A DNA stretch of 64,000 nt from an uncultured Clostridia bacterium (GCA_934636105.1 CAKTZR010000002.1:1-64000); one strand, 5' to 3'. Positions 34,196 through 43,872 are shown, counted from the first letter of the stretch. Translations and numbers: made by a program. Notes: a model not told the origin generated them from the letters alone.

Positions 34196-34879
34196 CTAAG
34201 GCACCATGTTCAGTTCATCCGAGTTCAGGTCGTAGCCGACAAAACTCTCCGGCACCTTGCCGATGATGATGGATTCCGCCACGAGCATGTTGGCGCTGAC
34301 GTTGGTGGTCTTTGCGCCGGTCGGAATGACGATGCGAATGCTGGCCGACAGCTGCAAATAGACCTTGTGCCGCGTCTGGTTGATGCCGCAGGACTCAAAT
34401 TCCGTTTCAAAATCCGTCTGCACCGAACCGACAGGCACGATGGAAATCGGGATGCGCGGCCCGCTGCCCGCAAAGAGCGTCAGCCCCAGCGCCGCGCCGA
34501 GCGGCACATCCACCTTCTGCGTGCTAACCGCTTCCAGCTTGCGCAGAGCCGCGTCCCCCGCGCGGTCAGCCAGTGCGTTCATGCGCATGGTGTTTGCCGA
34601 AAGCAGCGAAACCTGCCCGCTGTCATCCATCCGCACGTTCATCAGATCGTCATATTCCACGCCGTCCTCCAGCGCTTCAGTCAATGCGCCGTTGAGCGCG
34701 CGCGTCGCCATCGCGGCGCTCCTCGCCTCCGCCAGAGAGAAAACCAGCGGCCGGAAATTCCGGTCGATCAGCAGAAAAACTGCCAGCACGGCCAGCGTCA
34801 GCAGCATCAGCCGCCGCAGTCTCCGCCGCCTGCGCACCCGCGCGGAATATCGCCTGAGCTGCTTTTCCGTCACGCCCAT
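34196..34879 (-). CDS. yunB: Sporulation protein YunB
   Basis: A 227-residue protein with a basic N-terminus (RRYSARVRRRRRLRR), one membrane helix (about residues 24-42) and a conserved extracytoplasmic domain with PLGAALGLTLFAGSGPRIP (about 125-143) and the VPVGSVQTDFETEFESCGINQTRHKV region, the diagnostic YunB block. YunB is made in the mother cell in Bacillus and is needed for efficient sporulation. Together with spo0A it supports an endospore-forming host. Confidence 0.9.
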   Translation of the reverse strand: MGVTEKQLRRYSARVRRRRRLRRLMLLTLAVLAVFLLIDRNFRPLVFSLAEARSAAMATRALNGALTEALEDGVEYDDLMNVRMDDSGQVSLLSANTMRMNALADRAGDAALRKLEAVSTQKVDVPLGAALGLTLFAGSGPRIPISIVPVGSVQTDFETEFESCGINQTRHKVYLQLSASIRIVIPTGAKTTNVSANMLVAESIIIGKVPESFVGYDLNSDELNMVP

Positions 34880-34973
34880 CCCCTCCCCGTGAGCATATGG
34901 CGCGGGATGGAAAGTGATTCTTCCGCAAGTTTTTCGGTTTTTGATGCGAAGATCGGGTTTTTGTGTTATAATG

Positions 34974-34982
34974 ACATATCGC
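34974..34982 (+). promoter_or_regulatory. Extended -10 promoter of the class A PBP gene
   Basis: TGTTATAAT is a perfect extended -10 element 46 bases before the PBP start; the -35 region is weak. Confidence 0.6.
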
Positions 34983-35028
34983 CCTTTTTTCTCTGGGCGC
35001 TTTTACCCGTATGGCAAGGAGGAAAAAC

Positions 35029-37725
35029 ATGCCCAATCGCGCCGTTCATCCGCGTGCGCGCTCCATTTTCAAAGCGCGCACCAAAAAGCCGAACTTCGTG
35101 CTCAGCGTTGCCGCGACCACCATCCGCCTGTCCTTCATCATCGCCTTGTGCGTGGGGCTGGCGCTGCTGGGCGCTGTAATCGGCATCGCCAAGGCGTTTG
35201 TCGATACCGCGCCGACGCTCGATCTCGCCGCGCTGGATGCTCAGGATAAAACTTCCTTTATATACGACAGCGAAGGGAATCTCATCACCGATTACAAGGG
35301 CACGGAAGACCGCATCATGGTCTCCATCGACGAGATTCCGGAAATGCTTCAAAACGCCTTTATCGCCGTGGAGGACGCGCGTTTTTACGAGCATAACGGC
35401 GTGGATGTCAAGCGCATCGTCGGCGCGCTGGTCGCCAATTTCACCAGCGGCTCGACGCAGGGCGGCTCGACCATCACCCAGCAGCTCATCAAGCAGACCG
35501 TGCTTTCCAGCGAGCAATCCTACAAGCGCAAATTGCAGGAAGCGTATCTGGCGATGGAGCTGGAAACGCGCTACACGAAAAAGCAGATTCTGGAAAGCTA
35601 TCTGAACACCATCTTCCTCGGCGGCAGCTATTACGGCGTGCGTGTGGCGGCTTACGGTTATTTCGGCAAGGAGCTCGATCAGCTGACGCTTCGCGAATGC
35701 GCCATGCTCGCCGGCCTGACCCGCAGCCCGAATTATTACAACCCGCGCAGCAATTTCTACACCCGCAACACCGAGGGCAGCAGCACGCCCGATATCACCA
35801 ACAACCGCACGGATTACGTGCTGCGGCAGATGCGTGAAAACGGGCTGATTACCGCCCAGCAGTATACCGCCGCGCTGGATCGTTCGACGGCCAACGTGCT
35901 GGAAAAATCCCCCGCTTCGACGGATATGTACGCCTACCCGCACTATGTCGAATACGCCATCAGCGACGTGGTGGATACCTTCCTCGACCTCAACGGCCTG
36001 GAGGATACCTCCGCGAACCGCTATGCGATGGAAAACAAGCTCCGCACGGGCGGATACAGCGTCTATCTGTGTCTCGATACCGAAATTCAGGAGATCGTCG
36101 AGGATACGCTGGCAAACTGGAGCGACTATCCCCGCCTGCGCGACCCGTCCGACAAGGTGTATCAGTCCCGCAATTCGGATGGCACATACACCGAAATCGA
36201 GCAGCCGCAGGCCGCTGCGTGCGTGTTTGACTATCGCACGGGCGAACTGAAAGCCATCGTCGGCGGACGCTATAAGCCGACCACCCGCAAAACGCTCAAC
36301 CGCGCCAGCGGCATGACCATGCCCGTCGGTTCTTCCATCAAGCCGCTGACGGTCTATGCCCCGGCCATCGATCTGGGCGCGTCCCCGGCTTCGATTGCCT
36401 ATAACATGCCCGTTCCAATTTCCGGCTGGAAGGATTCCAGCGGCAAGGATTCGTGGCCCAAGAACTACGGCGGCGGCGGATACAAAGGCCCGCAGAGCTT
36501 CCGAAGCGCGCTGCGCAACAGCTACAACACCGCCGCGGCGCAGATTCTGATGACCTATGTCGGCGTGTCCCGCTCGGTGGAATATCTGCACCTGATGGGC
36601 ATTCCCGATAAAAACATCAATGCCGACCCGTTCGGCCTGGCGCTCGGCTCCTCCGGCATCACGCCGGTGCAGATGGCCGTCGCCTTCGGCACCATTGCCA
36701 ATAAGGGCGTGTATCAGCAGCCGCTCTCCTTCTCCCGCATTGTGGACAGCAACGGCAACGTCGTGGTCGATATGCACCAGCAGCAGGATCGTCATCAGGT
36801 GTTCAAGCCCTCGACAGCATACCTCGTGGTGGATATGCTCAAGGAAGCCGTGCAGAGCGGCACCGGCACCAAGGCGAAGATTTCTTCACAGGTTGTCGCA
36901 GGCAAGACCGGCACGAACTCGGACAGCAAGGGCGTGTTCTTCGCCGGCATGACGGGCTGGTATTCCGCTTCCGTCTGGATCGGCCACGACAACTATAAAG
37001 CGCTCTCCTCCAAGGCGACGGGCGGCAACGCGGCCGCGCCGCTGTGGCAATCCTTCATGGAGAAAATTCACAAGGCGAAAAACCTCGACTCCCGCGAAAT
37101 CATCGACGGCACACCGAGCGACTATAACCTTGTGCGCGTGACCACGTGCGGCGTGAGCGGCCAGCTGGCCACGGACGCCTGCTATAACGATGTGAACGGC
37201 TACAAGACCATCACCGATTACTGGAGTGCGGACAGCGTGCCCACCGCCTATTGCAGCATGCACAAATCCGTCTCCATCTGCACGGAATCCGGCCTGCTGG
37301 CGACGGATTACTGCCCGTCCTACTCGGTCGAAACCCGCGGCATCGTGCTCATCCCGCGCGGCCATCCGCTCTATGATTATATCGATACCTACGGCGACAC
37401 CATCCGCAAGTATCTGGGCGAGTTCGCCACGCTCAAGAGTACCAACGATATCGCGAACCACATCTGCCCGATTCATGACGCGTATACCGCCACGCAGCAG
37501 CCCTCCGAGCTGGAAAGCATCGTGAGCGACGCAAGCAGCCTGGTATATACGGCCTATCAGCTGGTCGGCTCGTCGCCGGACCTTTCCAACGACACCCGTC
37601 GGCAGATCAATACCGCCATCAGCGCGGTGCAGACGCTCCTCTCCCTCTCTCCGATTGATTATACCTCGCTGGAGGGCGCGGTCAGCAATCTGCGAAGCCA
37701 GCTTCAGGCGGCAGGCTTAATGTAA
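35029..37725 (+). CDS. Class A penicillin-binding protein (glycosyltransferase/transpeptidase)
   Basis: An 898-residue bifunctional peptidoglycan synthase. The start ATG at 35029 follows AAGGAGG. One membrane helix (about residues 30-55) leads to a GT51 domain with EDARFYEHNGVD (catalytic Glu) and GGSTITQQLIKQ (about 105-160). The transpeptidase domain has the active-site SSIK in MPVGSSIKPLTVY (about 435), SYN in LRNSYNTAAAQ and KTGT in GKTGTNSDSKG (about 625). A C-terminal region of about 200 residues carries several cysteines. It builds cell wall on the outer face of the membrane. It is divergent from yunB and ends in a strong terminator. Confidence 0.95.
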   Translation: MPNRAVHPRARSIFKARTKKPNFVLSVAATTIRLSFIIALCVGLALLGAVIGIAKAFVDTAPTLDLAALDAQDKTSFIYDSEGNLITDYKGTEDRIMVSIDEIPEMLQNAFIAVEDARFYEHNGVDVKRIVGALVANFTSGSTQGGSTITQQLIKQTVLSSEQSYKRKLQEAYLAMELETRYTKKQILESYLNTIFLGGSYYGVRVAAYGYFGKELDQLTLRECAMLAGLTRSPNYYNPRSNFYTRNTEGSSTPDITNNRTDYVLRQMRENGLITAQQYTAALDRSTANVLEKSPASTDMYAYPHYVEYAISDVVDTFLDLNGLEDTSANRYAMENKLRTGGYSVYLCLDTEIQEIVEDTLANWSDYPRLRDPSDKVYQSRNSDGTYTEIEQPQAAACVFDYRTGELKAIVGGRYKPTTRKTLNRASGMTMPVGSSIKPLTVYAPAIDLGASPASIAYNMPVPISGWKDSSGKDSWPKNYGGGGYKGPQSFRSALRNSYNTAAAQILMTYVGVSRSVEYLHLMGIPDKNINADPFGLALGSSGITPVQMAVAFGTIANKGVYQQPLSFSRIVDSNGNVVVDMHQQQDRHQVFKPSTAYLVVDMLKEAVQSGTGTKAKISSQVVAGKTGTNSDSKGVFFAGMTGWYSASVWIGHDNYKALSSKATGGNAAAPLWQSFMEKIHKAKNLDSREIIDGTPSDYNLVRVTTCGVSGQLATDACYNDVNGYKTITDYWSADSVPTAYCSMHKSVSICTESGLLATDYCPSYSVETRGIVLIPRGHPLYDYIDTYGDTIRKYLGEFATLKSTNDIANHICPIHDAYTATQQPSELESIVSDASSLVYTAYQLVGSSPDLSNDTRRQINTAISAVQTLLSLSPIDYTSLEGAVSNLRSQLQAAGLM

Positions 37726-37743
37726 AAAACTTCATCCACATAA

Positions 37744-37787
37744 AATCCGGACGAACATCCAAATCGGATGAATCGTCCGGATTCTTT
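37744..37787. terminator. Bidirectional terminator between the PBP and AAA ATPase genes
   Basis: AATCCGGACGA and TCGTCCGGATT form a perfect 11-bp stem with an inner CATCC/GGATG stem, followed by CTTTTATT. The genes on either side converge here. Confidence 0.85.
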
Positions 37788-38647
37788 TATTCGTTTGAAA
37801 ATTCCCGTTCGTGCTTCTTGAAAAAATCGTAATACGTCCGCACGTTTTCAAGCTGCGTCCATCGGCGCACATCCACCGGATCGCTGTCCAAATCGTAGAT
37901 TTTCGCACTGCGCAGGCTGAGCAAAAACGGCGAATGCGTCGAAATTACGAACTGACAGCCGAAAAAACGCGCGGCATTTTCGATGTATTCCGTCAGCTCC
38001 AGCTGTTTCGTCGGCGACAGGCTGTTTTCCGGCTCGTCCAGCAGATACAACGCGTCCTCCTCGATGGCGTTTGTAAACATCTTGAATGCGTTTTCGCCGT
38101 TGGAATATGTCCGCACGTTCATGCCCAACTCCTCCCGCGTATAGCGGGACTGCGTTTTGCGCCGCGCGCTGTTGACAAGGCGAAGCTGCTCGTAATCCGC
38201 CATCGAGGAAAGCTGAAAATGGCTGCGCTTGTTGGCTAAATATTCCTGAAAAACCGCTTCGCGCTCTTGATCCATGCCTTCGTTAAACGCGCGCGTATCC
38301 AGCATCGTGTCAAACACATCGTCGCTGGCCAGCAGCCGGCTGTTGGCCGGAATTGCATCTGCTTCCATCCGGCAGAGCTTCACATAATCCTCAAAAAAGC
38401 TGGTCTTGTTGAAACGCGCGTCGCATTTCACGCCCGCGCGCGCCGCGATGACATGCAGCGCCGTCGATTTGCCCGATCCGTTTCCGCCGTACAGCATGGT
38501 AATCGGTTCAAAATCGATGCGCTCAAAGCGGCGGCGCGAAAGAATTTTAAACGGATAAAACGACGTATAACACGTTCGTTTAACGCCGAGCAAATAGTCA
38601 AATTCCCTGTCGTCGTCCGGAAATTCGAACAATTTCAAATAAACCAT
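37787..38647 (-). CDS. AAA family ATPase with SMC-like nucleotide site
   Basis: A 286-residue ATPase starting MVYLKLFEFPDDDRE at 38647 after GGGAGGAG. Walker A is YGGNGSGKSTAL (about 52), the signature-like YSNGENAFKMF (about 195) and Walker B LYLLDEPENSLSP (about 215), with switch His in VISTHSPFLLSL. It is the short AAA_15/21 form without a visible nuclease domain. Similar stand-alone proteins occur widely; the function is unknown. It is divergent from the small ferritin-like gene. Confidence 0.82.
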   Translation of the reverse strand: MVYLKLFEFPDDDREFDYLLGVKRTCYTSFYPFKILSRRRFERIDFEPITMLYGGNGSGKSTALHVIAARAGVKCDARFNKTSFFEDYVKLCRMEADAIPANSRLLASDDVFDTMLDTRAFNEGMDQEREAVFQEYLANKRSHFQLSSMADYEQLRLVNSARRKTQSRYTREELGMNVRTYSNGENAFKMFTNAIEEDALYLLDEPENSLSPTKQLELTEYIENAARFFGCQFVISTHSPFLLSLRSAKIYDLDSDPVDVRRWTQLENVRTYYDFFKKHEREFSNE

Positions 38648-38726
38648 ATCGCTCCTCCCGCATGCGCTTCTTTTTGTATAAAAAGCACCATTCTCCCGCA
38701 TGCTATCGGCGAAAGGATGATGCTTC

Positions 38727-39161
38727 ATGGTTCATCAGGATACTATCGAGCTGCTGCGCGAATGCGACGCAGGCATACAGATGGGCGTGTCCTCCATCGC
38801 GGACGTTCTGCCCCATGTGCAGAGCAACACGTTCCGCGCGCTGCTGGAAACCTGCCAAACCGAACACGAAAAGCTCGCCCGCGAAATCGCCAAGGCGCTC
38901 GACCGCTTTCAGGATTCCGGCAAAGCCCCGTCGATGATGGCCCGCGGCATGTCCGCGATGAAAACAGGTCTTGAGATGGCCGTCAGCCCCGCCGACACAA
39001 CGATTGCGGATTTGATGACCGACGGCTGCAACATGGGCGTGAAATCGCTGAGCCGCTATCTCAATCAGTACAAAGCCGCCGACGAACACGCGAAGGACAT
39101 CGCCAAGCGGCTGATTCACCTCGAAGCCCAGCTTGCCGCCGATATCCGCGGCTATCTTTAA
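38727..39161 (+). CDS. Small ferritin-like/DUF2383-like protein
   Basis: A 144-residue, all-helical protein with four predicted long helices. The sequence IELLRECDAGIQMGVSSI, the paired QTEHEKLAREI and the late LSRYLNQYKAADEHAKDIAKRL stretch resemble the ferritin-like helical fold of DUF2383/PA2169-type proteins. Metal ligands cannot be assigned with certainty. GAAAGG lies before ATG 38727. It converges with the dnaI-like gene, overlapping its stop by four bases. Confidence 0.55.
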   Translation: MVHQDTIELLRECDAGIQMGVSSIADVLPHVQSNTFRALLETCQTEHEKLAREIAKALDRFQDSGKAPSMMARGMSAMKTGLEMAVSPADTTIADLMTDGCNMGVKSLSRYLNQYKAADEHAKDIAKRLIHLEAQLAADIRGYL

Positions 39162-40150
39162 TGCGCGAAGCGGCGGACGTCCTGACCAGTAAGCTCAAGG
39201 ATTGTCATTCGGCTCTCATCGCAAAGCCGTGCCGCGATACGATCTTCATATTTTTCATAAATTTGCTGCACTGAACAATTAGTAGAAAGAATCATTGAGC
39301 GCGAAGTGTTATGTCGTTCGCTGACTACATGGTAAATTGAGCCAACCGTTACGCCACGCATCATCGGCTCGCTGCCCAGATCGTCAATAGCAAGCAGGTC
39401 GCAGGTCAGGATATCCTGCACCTGCTCCGCGCCCTCGCCGTTAAACAGATAGCGCCGCAGGGTCTCCATCAGCTTATAGGCCGAGATGACCACGACCGAA
39501 TACCCGCGTTCCAGCACGCGCTGGGCGACGCAGTTGAGTAGAAACGTTTTGCCCAGACCCGACGCGCCGTAAAGCAGCATGCCTTTTCCCGAAGAAGGTT
39601 CGAAGCTATCCGCGTATTGCTCGCAGATCTGCCGGATTTTTCGGATATATGCGCGCTGGGTGCTCTTTTTCCCTTCCATCGGCACATCTGGGAAAATCGA
39701 TTCGTCAAAGGTCTCAAAGTTCTGCGTTTTGAGTCCATGCAAGCCGTCGTTGTCATAAAGCCGATTGAGCACGGCGCGCTTGAGACAGACGCATTGCTCG
39801 TGAACCGGTTCGCCGACATAGCCCGTGTCCTTGCAAATCGGGCAGCGATAGACAGGCTGCAAATAATCCGCACTCAATCCGCACTTTGTTAATTCGCATC
39901 GAATGTCAGCATTTATTTGCTCCATTTGCACTTTCATGGAAGCAGAAATCTTTGCCGCCTGTTCCGGCGATGCAAATGCTTGCCGCATTCCGGAAAACAA
40001 TAACTTTTGTCGGCTGGCAAGCAGTCGAGCAATCGCAGGGCTGCGTTTTTCAGCCTCATCGCGCCGCTGTTTTTCTTCACTTAAATTCTTTGCTCGCTGG
40101 TTTTCAAACTCAGAAAGCACCTCGCGCATCACATTTTCACGGCTGAGCAT
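39158..40150 (-). CDS. dnaI: DnaI/DnaC-like helicase loader
   Basis: A 330-residue AAA+ protein that loads the replicative helicase at origins. A zinc-binding N-terminal part shows CPICKDTGYVG and CVCLKRAVL (about residues 103-130). Walker A is GASGLGKTFLL (about 192), Walker B LLAIDDLGSEP (about 245), and the arginine finger region LSTNCSVQQIYEKYEDRIAARL. ATG 40150 is preferred, seven bases after GGAGG, and overlaps the dnaD stop by one base, so the two are translationally coupled. This gene pair is the typical clostridial primosome unit. Confidence 0.9.
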   Translation of the reverse strand: MLSRENVMREVLSEFENQRAKNLSEEKQRRDEAEKRSPAIARLLASRQKLLFSGMRQAFASPEQAAKISASMKVQMEQINADIRCELTKCGLSADYLQPVYRCPICKDTGYVGEPVHEQCVCLKRAVLNRLYDNDGLHGLKTQNFETFDESIFPDVPMEGKKSTQRAYIRKIRQICEQYADSFEPSSGKGMLLYGASGLGKTFLLNCVAQRVLERGYSVVVISAYKLMETLRRYLFNGEGAEQVQDILTCDLLAIDDLGSEPMMRGVTVGSIYHVVSERHNTSRSMILSTNCSVQQIYEKYEDRIAARLCDESRMTILELTGQDVRRFAH

Positions 40151-41631
40151 CAACTATCCTCCTCATCGTCCAAATTGACGACCATGCGTTTATAATCATC
40201 CTGCGTATAATTGTGCTTGATAAAGCCACCCTGCCCATTCAGTGCAGCAGAATTTGTCGTTCCTATTCCAGTTCCGCGAACGTGGCTCTCGTGCTCCTGC
40301 CGGGCGGCTTCCAAGGTCGAAATACCTTTATTCTTCCAATTATTCAGAATTGTATTGATTACTGCAAACGGTTTCTGTTTTCCCCGTGCATATTCGGCTG
40401 CCTGCAAAATCAATTCCTGTGTCATACCCCATTCACCCATCCAACGGCAAAGCCAGTCTCGATCTGCGTCTATCGGTTGTTCTCTATTCATGCCAGCCGT
40501 CTCATAAATTTTATGCAGCTGTTGGTTGAGCACACGAACTCTCGCCGCTTCTGTGCGTACAGCCTCCGGCGTAGACAAACCTTTTTCGCGCCAATCCTGG
40601 AGCTTTTCGCCCACTGCCTCCATGTTTCCACCGCTGAATTTACTATGCACCGATTTCACTGCCAACAGAATCAGCTCGTCGCTTGCGCCCTGCTCATGCC
40701 ACGTTTCAATCGCGGCCAAATCATCCTGCGTCGGCGTTTTGCCCGTCACGCCCAACCCGGCATATACCTCGCGAGCAAAGTTCCGTGCTTCATGTTCGGT
40801 CTGCATGCCCGTTTCCAGCGCAAGAGCTTCGTGGCGTCCCAGCTGATGCTGGCGCATCAAAATGCCGTTGAGATAAGCCATCGTCGGCGTGCCCTTCGTC
40901 GTCTCGCGGCAGGCCTCCTGCACGGCTTCCGGCGTGAATCCCCATTCGTCGATCCACGTCTTATACATGGTCTTTTCATCCTCGCTGGGTGCGCGGCGCT
41001 GACCGAGACGCGCCAGCAGCTTACGGAGCTGCTGCTCACGTTCCTTGCCCATGATAACGACCTTCTCCACGTCCTCCACCGTGCGGATACCGCTCTGCGC
41101 CCATTCTTTCGCACGCCTATCTGCAATCTTGATGGAAACACGCCCCTTGCTGTTCTCCATCTCGATTTGCAGCAGCATCAGCACGACTTCCTCCGGCAGT
41201 TCAAAGACCTGAATCCAGTCGTTAATTAGATTCATTTCCTCCGGGAAAAGTGTCCTTTTCAGGATGCGCTCGGCTTCCTCAATGAACTTTTCATTATAAA
41301 GCTTATCCCCCGGATTTTCCGCCCGTGTCAGCGTCAGCTGCTTCAAATTCGCCAGCGTGAAGCTCACGGGATTGTCGCCGACCTGACGAACCAGCCCATC
41401 CCGCGCCCAGTATTTGAACGCGCGCTCCACGTCCTCCTCCGCCATATCCAAATCCTTCGCCATGGCGGAAAGCGACATGCGCGGCGTCGGGTGATAGCAC
41501 AGCATCAGCGCGTAGAGATAGACCTTCACAAAATCGCCGGGCGCGCGAAGCATATACTCGGTGATAAACATATTTTCCACGGGTGTGGAATCAAACAGCG
41601 CGGCGCTGTCATCAAACGCGCAAAACGCCAT
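40150..41631 (-). CDS. dnaD: DnaD-family primosome protein with four DnaB_2 repeats
   Basis: A 493-residue replication initiation protein. An N-terminal winged-helix domain (about 15-105; FITEYMLRAPGDFVKVYLYAL) is followed by four copies of the DDBH2/DnaB_2 unit, each with a conserved W and a hinge: INDWIQVFELPEEVV (about 137), YKTWIDEWGFTPEAV (about 222), IETWHEQGASDELIL (about 295) and CRWMGEWGMTQELIL (about 395), each leading to a helix and a WxxxGI/L-T end. Bacillus DnaD has one such unit, so four is unusual. It forms an operon with the dnaI-like gene. Confidence 0.88.
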   Translation of the reverse strand: MAFCAFDDSAALFDSTPVENMFITEYMLRAPGDFVKVYLYALMLCYHPTPRMSLSAMAKDLDMAEEDVERAFKYWARDGLVRQVGDNPVSFTLANLKQLTLTRAENPGDKLYNEKFIEEAERILKRTLFPEEMNLINDWIQVFELPEEVVLMLLQIEMENSKGRVSIKIADRRAKEWAQSGIRTVEDVEKVVIMGKEREQQLRKLLARLGQRRAPSEDEKTMYKTWIDEWGFTPEAVQEACRETTKGTPTMAYLNGILMRQHQLGRHEALALETGMQTEHEARNFAREVYAGLGVTGKTPTQDDLAAIETWHEQGASDELILLAVKSVHSKFSGGNMEAVGEKLQDWREKGLSTPEAVRTEAARVRVLNQQLHKIYETAGMNREQPIDADRDWLCRWMGEWGMTQELILQAAEYARGKQKPFAVINTILNNWKNKGISTLEAARQEHESHVRGTGIGTTNSAALNGQGGFIKHNYTQDDYKRMVVNLDDEEDS

Positions 41632-41666
41632 GTTTCTTCCCCCTTTGCGTTCTTTTTAACCTGTTT

Positions 41667-41696
41667 ATTGTATCACACGACGGGTCGGCTTGGCAA
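41667..41696 (-). promoter_or_regulatory. Promoter of the dnaD-dnaI operon
   Basis: On the minus strand TTGCCA, an 18-base spacer and TACAAT, about 36 bases before the dnaD start. Confidence 0.6.
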
Positions 41697-41727
41697 GGCG
41701 GATAAAAGGAATGAGATTGTTTCATCC

Positions 41728-41756
41728 TTGACAAAGCGAGCCGCGTATGTTACAGT
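41728..41756 (+). promoter_or_regulatory. Sigma-A promoter of the secreted flavoprotein
   Basis: TTGACA, a 17-base spacer and TACAGT, 71 bases before the flavoprotein ATG. Confidence 0.7.
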
Positions 41757-41826
41757 ATCCCCCGTCTTTTTGATTATGTTCACATGAACAAATCATTGCA
41801 TTCGTTACACACAAGGAGGTATCCCG

Positions 41827-43872
41827 ATGAAAAAGGGAATTCTCGCCGCTCTGGCGTTCGCGCTGGCTCTGCCGGTCTGCGCGCTGGGCGAGGCAAGCTA
41901 CACTGCGGGCACGTACTCTGCCGAAGCGCAGGGCATGGCCAGCGCGGTCAAGGTAACGGTCACCGTCAGCGACAGCGCCATCACCGACCTGACCATCGAC
42001 GTTTCCGGCGAGACCGCGGGTCTGGGTACGGAAGTCGGCGAACCGCTCAAGGCCGCGATTCTGGAAGCCCAGAGCGCGGATGTGGACGGCGTGGCGGGCG
42101 CAACCGTGTCCAGCAACGCTGTGAAAACCGCCGTCAAGGCCTGCCTGGATGAAGCGTCCGGCGCGGCCGCATGGGACGGCAAATACACCGCCGGCACGTA
42201 CACCGCCAGCGCGACGGGCAAGAACGGCCCCGTGACCGTGGAGGTCACATTCTCCGAGGACGCGATGACCGATATTAAGGTCACCGATCACACCGAGACC
42301 TACGGTCTGGGCTACGGCATCAGCACTGCCCCGATCGACCTGCTGCCGGGCGTGATTCTCACCGCGCAGAGCGTCGATGTGGACAGCGTGTCCAGCGCGA
42401 CCGTGACCAGCAACGCCATCAAGACCGCCGTCGCGGACTGCATCGCGCAGGCGGGCGGCGACGCGCAGGCGCTCCAGTCCGTTGCGGAAAAGGAGCCGGT
42501 GCAGGACGCGGTTTATGACGTGGATGTGGTCGTCGTCGGCGCGGGCGCGGCGGGTCTTTCCGCCGCGAACACCGCGCTGGAAGCGGGCGCAAACGTGCTG
42601 ATTCTGGAAAAGACCGGCGTGACCGGCGGCTCCACCGCGCGCAGCGGCGGCAAGATTCTCGGCGCGGGCACCGAGTGGCAGACCGCACAGGGCTTCACCG
42701 ATACGTCGGATATGATGTATGACTACCTGATGAGCTTCGACCGCGACGGCATCATGGATGCGGATCTGGTCCGCGCCTTCTGCGACAACTCCGCCGAGAA
42801 CATCCAGTGGCTGGTGGATCGCGGCGTGCAGATTCAGGACGTCGAGCCGATTCACAGCTCTCTGACCCCGTGGCGCGTACATAACGTCAAAGGCGGCGGC
42901 GGCCAGACCAGCGGCCACGGCGGCCAGTTCACCGCCCCGCTGACCAACCTCTATGAGGGCAACGGCGGCAAGATTCTCTATAACTGCACCGCCAATGAGC
43001 TGCTGACCGATGAAAACGGCGCGGTTGTCGGCGTGAAGGGCACGATGGCCGACGGCAGCACCGTCACCGTCAACGCCAAGGGCGTGATTCTCGCGACCGG
43101 CGGCTATGCCCACAACGAGGAAATGCTCAGCCGCTACAACGACTTCCTCCCCACCAACATCTATTCCGGCGTGCCGATGGCCAACGTCGGCGATGGTCTG
43201 GTGATGGCCGAGGCGGTCGGCGCGAAGAACTTCGATGCGCCGGGGCTCCAGCTGGTCTACGTCAGCTATGACTGCTATGTGGGCATCAACGAGGAATCCG
43301 GCCTGATCGTGACCAACAAGGGCGAGCGTGTCGTCAACGAGTGGAGCTATCAGTCCCATGTGGCGCAGGCGCTGGCCGACGCCAAAAGCCCCTGCGGCTA
43401 CTACATCACCGCCGTCAAGAACGGCGCGTGCGTCGAGCCGTATCCAATGCTGGCCTGGGGCGTGACGATGGAGAATGTGCCGCATGCGGCGACCATCGCC
43501 GAGCTGGCCGAGCAGATCGGCATGGATGCTTCCGCGCTGGAAGCGACCGTGACCCGCTACAACGAGCTTTGCGAAAAGGGCGAGGATGAAGACTTCGGCA
43601 AGCCCGCCGAATACATGATCCCGGTCGAGGGCGAGACCTACTACGCCTTCTACATGACGCCGGGCTCCTCCGTCACCTTCGGCGGTCTCCAGATCGACAC
43701 TGACGCGCATGTACTGGATACCAACGACCAGCCGATTTCCGGTCTGTATGCCGCGGGCGAAGTCGCCTTCACCGGCCTGTTTGACGCGGAATATCCGTGC
43801 TGCGGCATGGCAATCGGCTCTGCCGTGTATTATGGCCGCGTTGCGGCGGCAAACGCCGTTGCAGGCAAGTAA
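41827..43872 (+). CDS. Exported FAD reductase with two FMN_bind domains (fumarate/urocanate reductase-like)
   Basis: A 681-residue flavoprotein with a cleavable signal peptide (MKKGILAALAFALALPVCA). Two tandem FMN_bind domains follow, each ending in the motif for covalent FMN attachment: DGVAGATVSSNA (about residue 90) and DSVSSATVTSNA (about 190). A FAD_binding_2 domain starts VVVVGAGAAGLSAA (about 235) and continues through TGGSTARSGG to the closing GLYAAGEVAFTG. No haem motif is seen. Such proteins reduce small organic acceptors outside the membrane, with electrons from flavin relays. The substrate cannot be deduced. A promoter and terminator make it monocistronic. ApbE-type flavinylation would be needed from elsewhere. 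Confidence 0.88.
   Translation: MKKGILAALAFALALPVCALGEASYTAGTYSAEAQGMASAVKVTVTVSDSAITDLTIDVSGETAGLGTEVGEPLKAAILEAQSADVDGVAGATVSSNAVKTAVKACLDEASGAAAWDGKYTAGTYTASATGKNGPVTVEVTFSEDAMTDIKVTDHTETYGLGYGISTAPIDLLPGVILTAQSVDVDSVSSATVTSNAIKTAVADCIAQAGGDAQALQSVAEKEPVQDAVYDVDVVVVGAGAAGLSAANTALEAGANVLILEKTGVTGGSTARSGGKILGAGTEWQTAQGFTDTSDMMYDYLMSFDRDGIMDADLVRAFCDNSAENIQWLVDRGVQIQDVEPIHSSLTPWRVHNVKGGGGQTSGHGGQFTAPLTNLYEGNGGKILYNCTANELLTDENGAVVGVKGTMADGSTVTVNAKGVILATGGYAHNEEMLSRYNDFLPTNIYSGVPMANVGDGLVMAEAVGAKNFDAPGLQLVYVSYDCYVGINEESGLIVTNKGERVVNEWSYQSHVAQALADAKSPCGYYITAVKNGACVEPYPMLAWGVTMENVPHAATIAELAEQIGMDASALEATVTRYNELCEKGEDEDFGKPAEYMIPVEGETYYAFYMTPGSSVTFGGLQIDTDAHVLDTNDQPISGLYAAGEVAFTGLFDAEYPCCGMAIGSAVYYGRVAAANAVAGK

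Noticed and set aside
34966..36795. A long 609-codon minus-strand frame opposite the class A PBP
   Set aside because: It is an antisense shadow of a high-GC gene; the plus strand encodes all penicillin-binding protein motifs.
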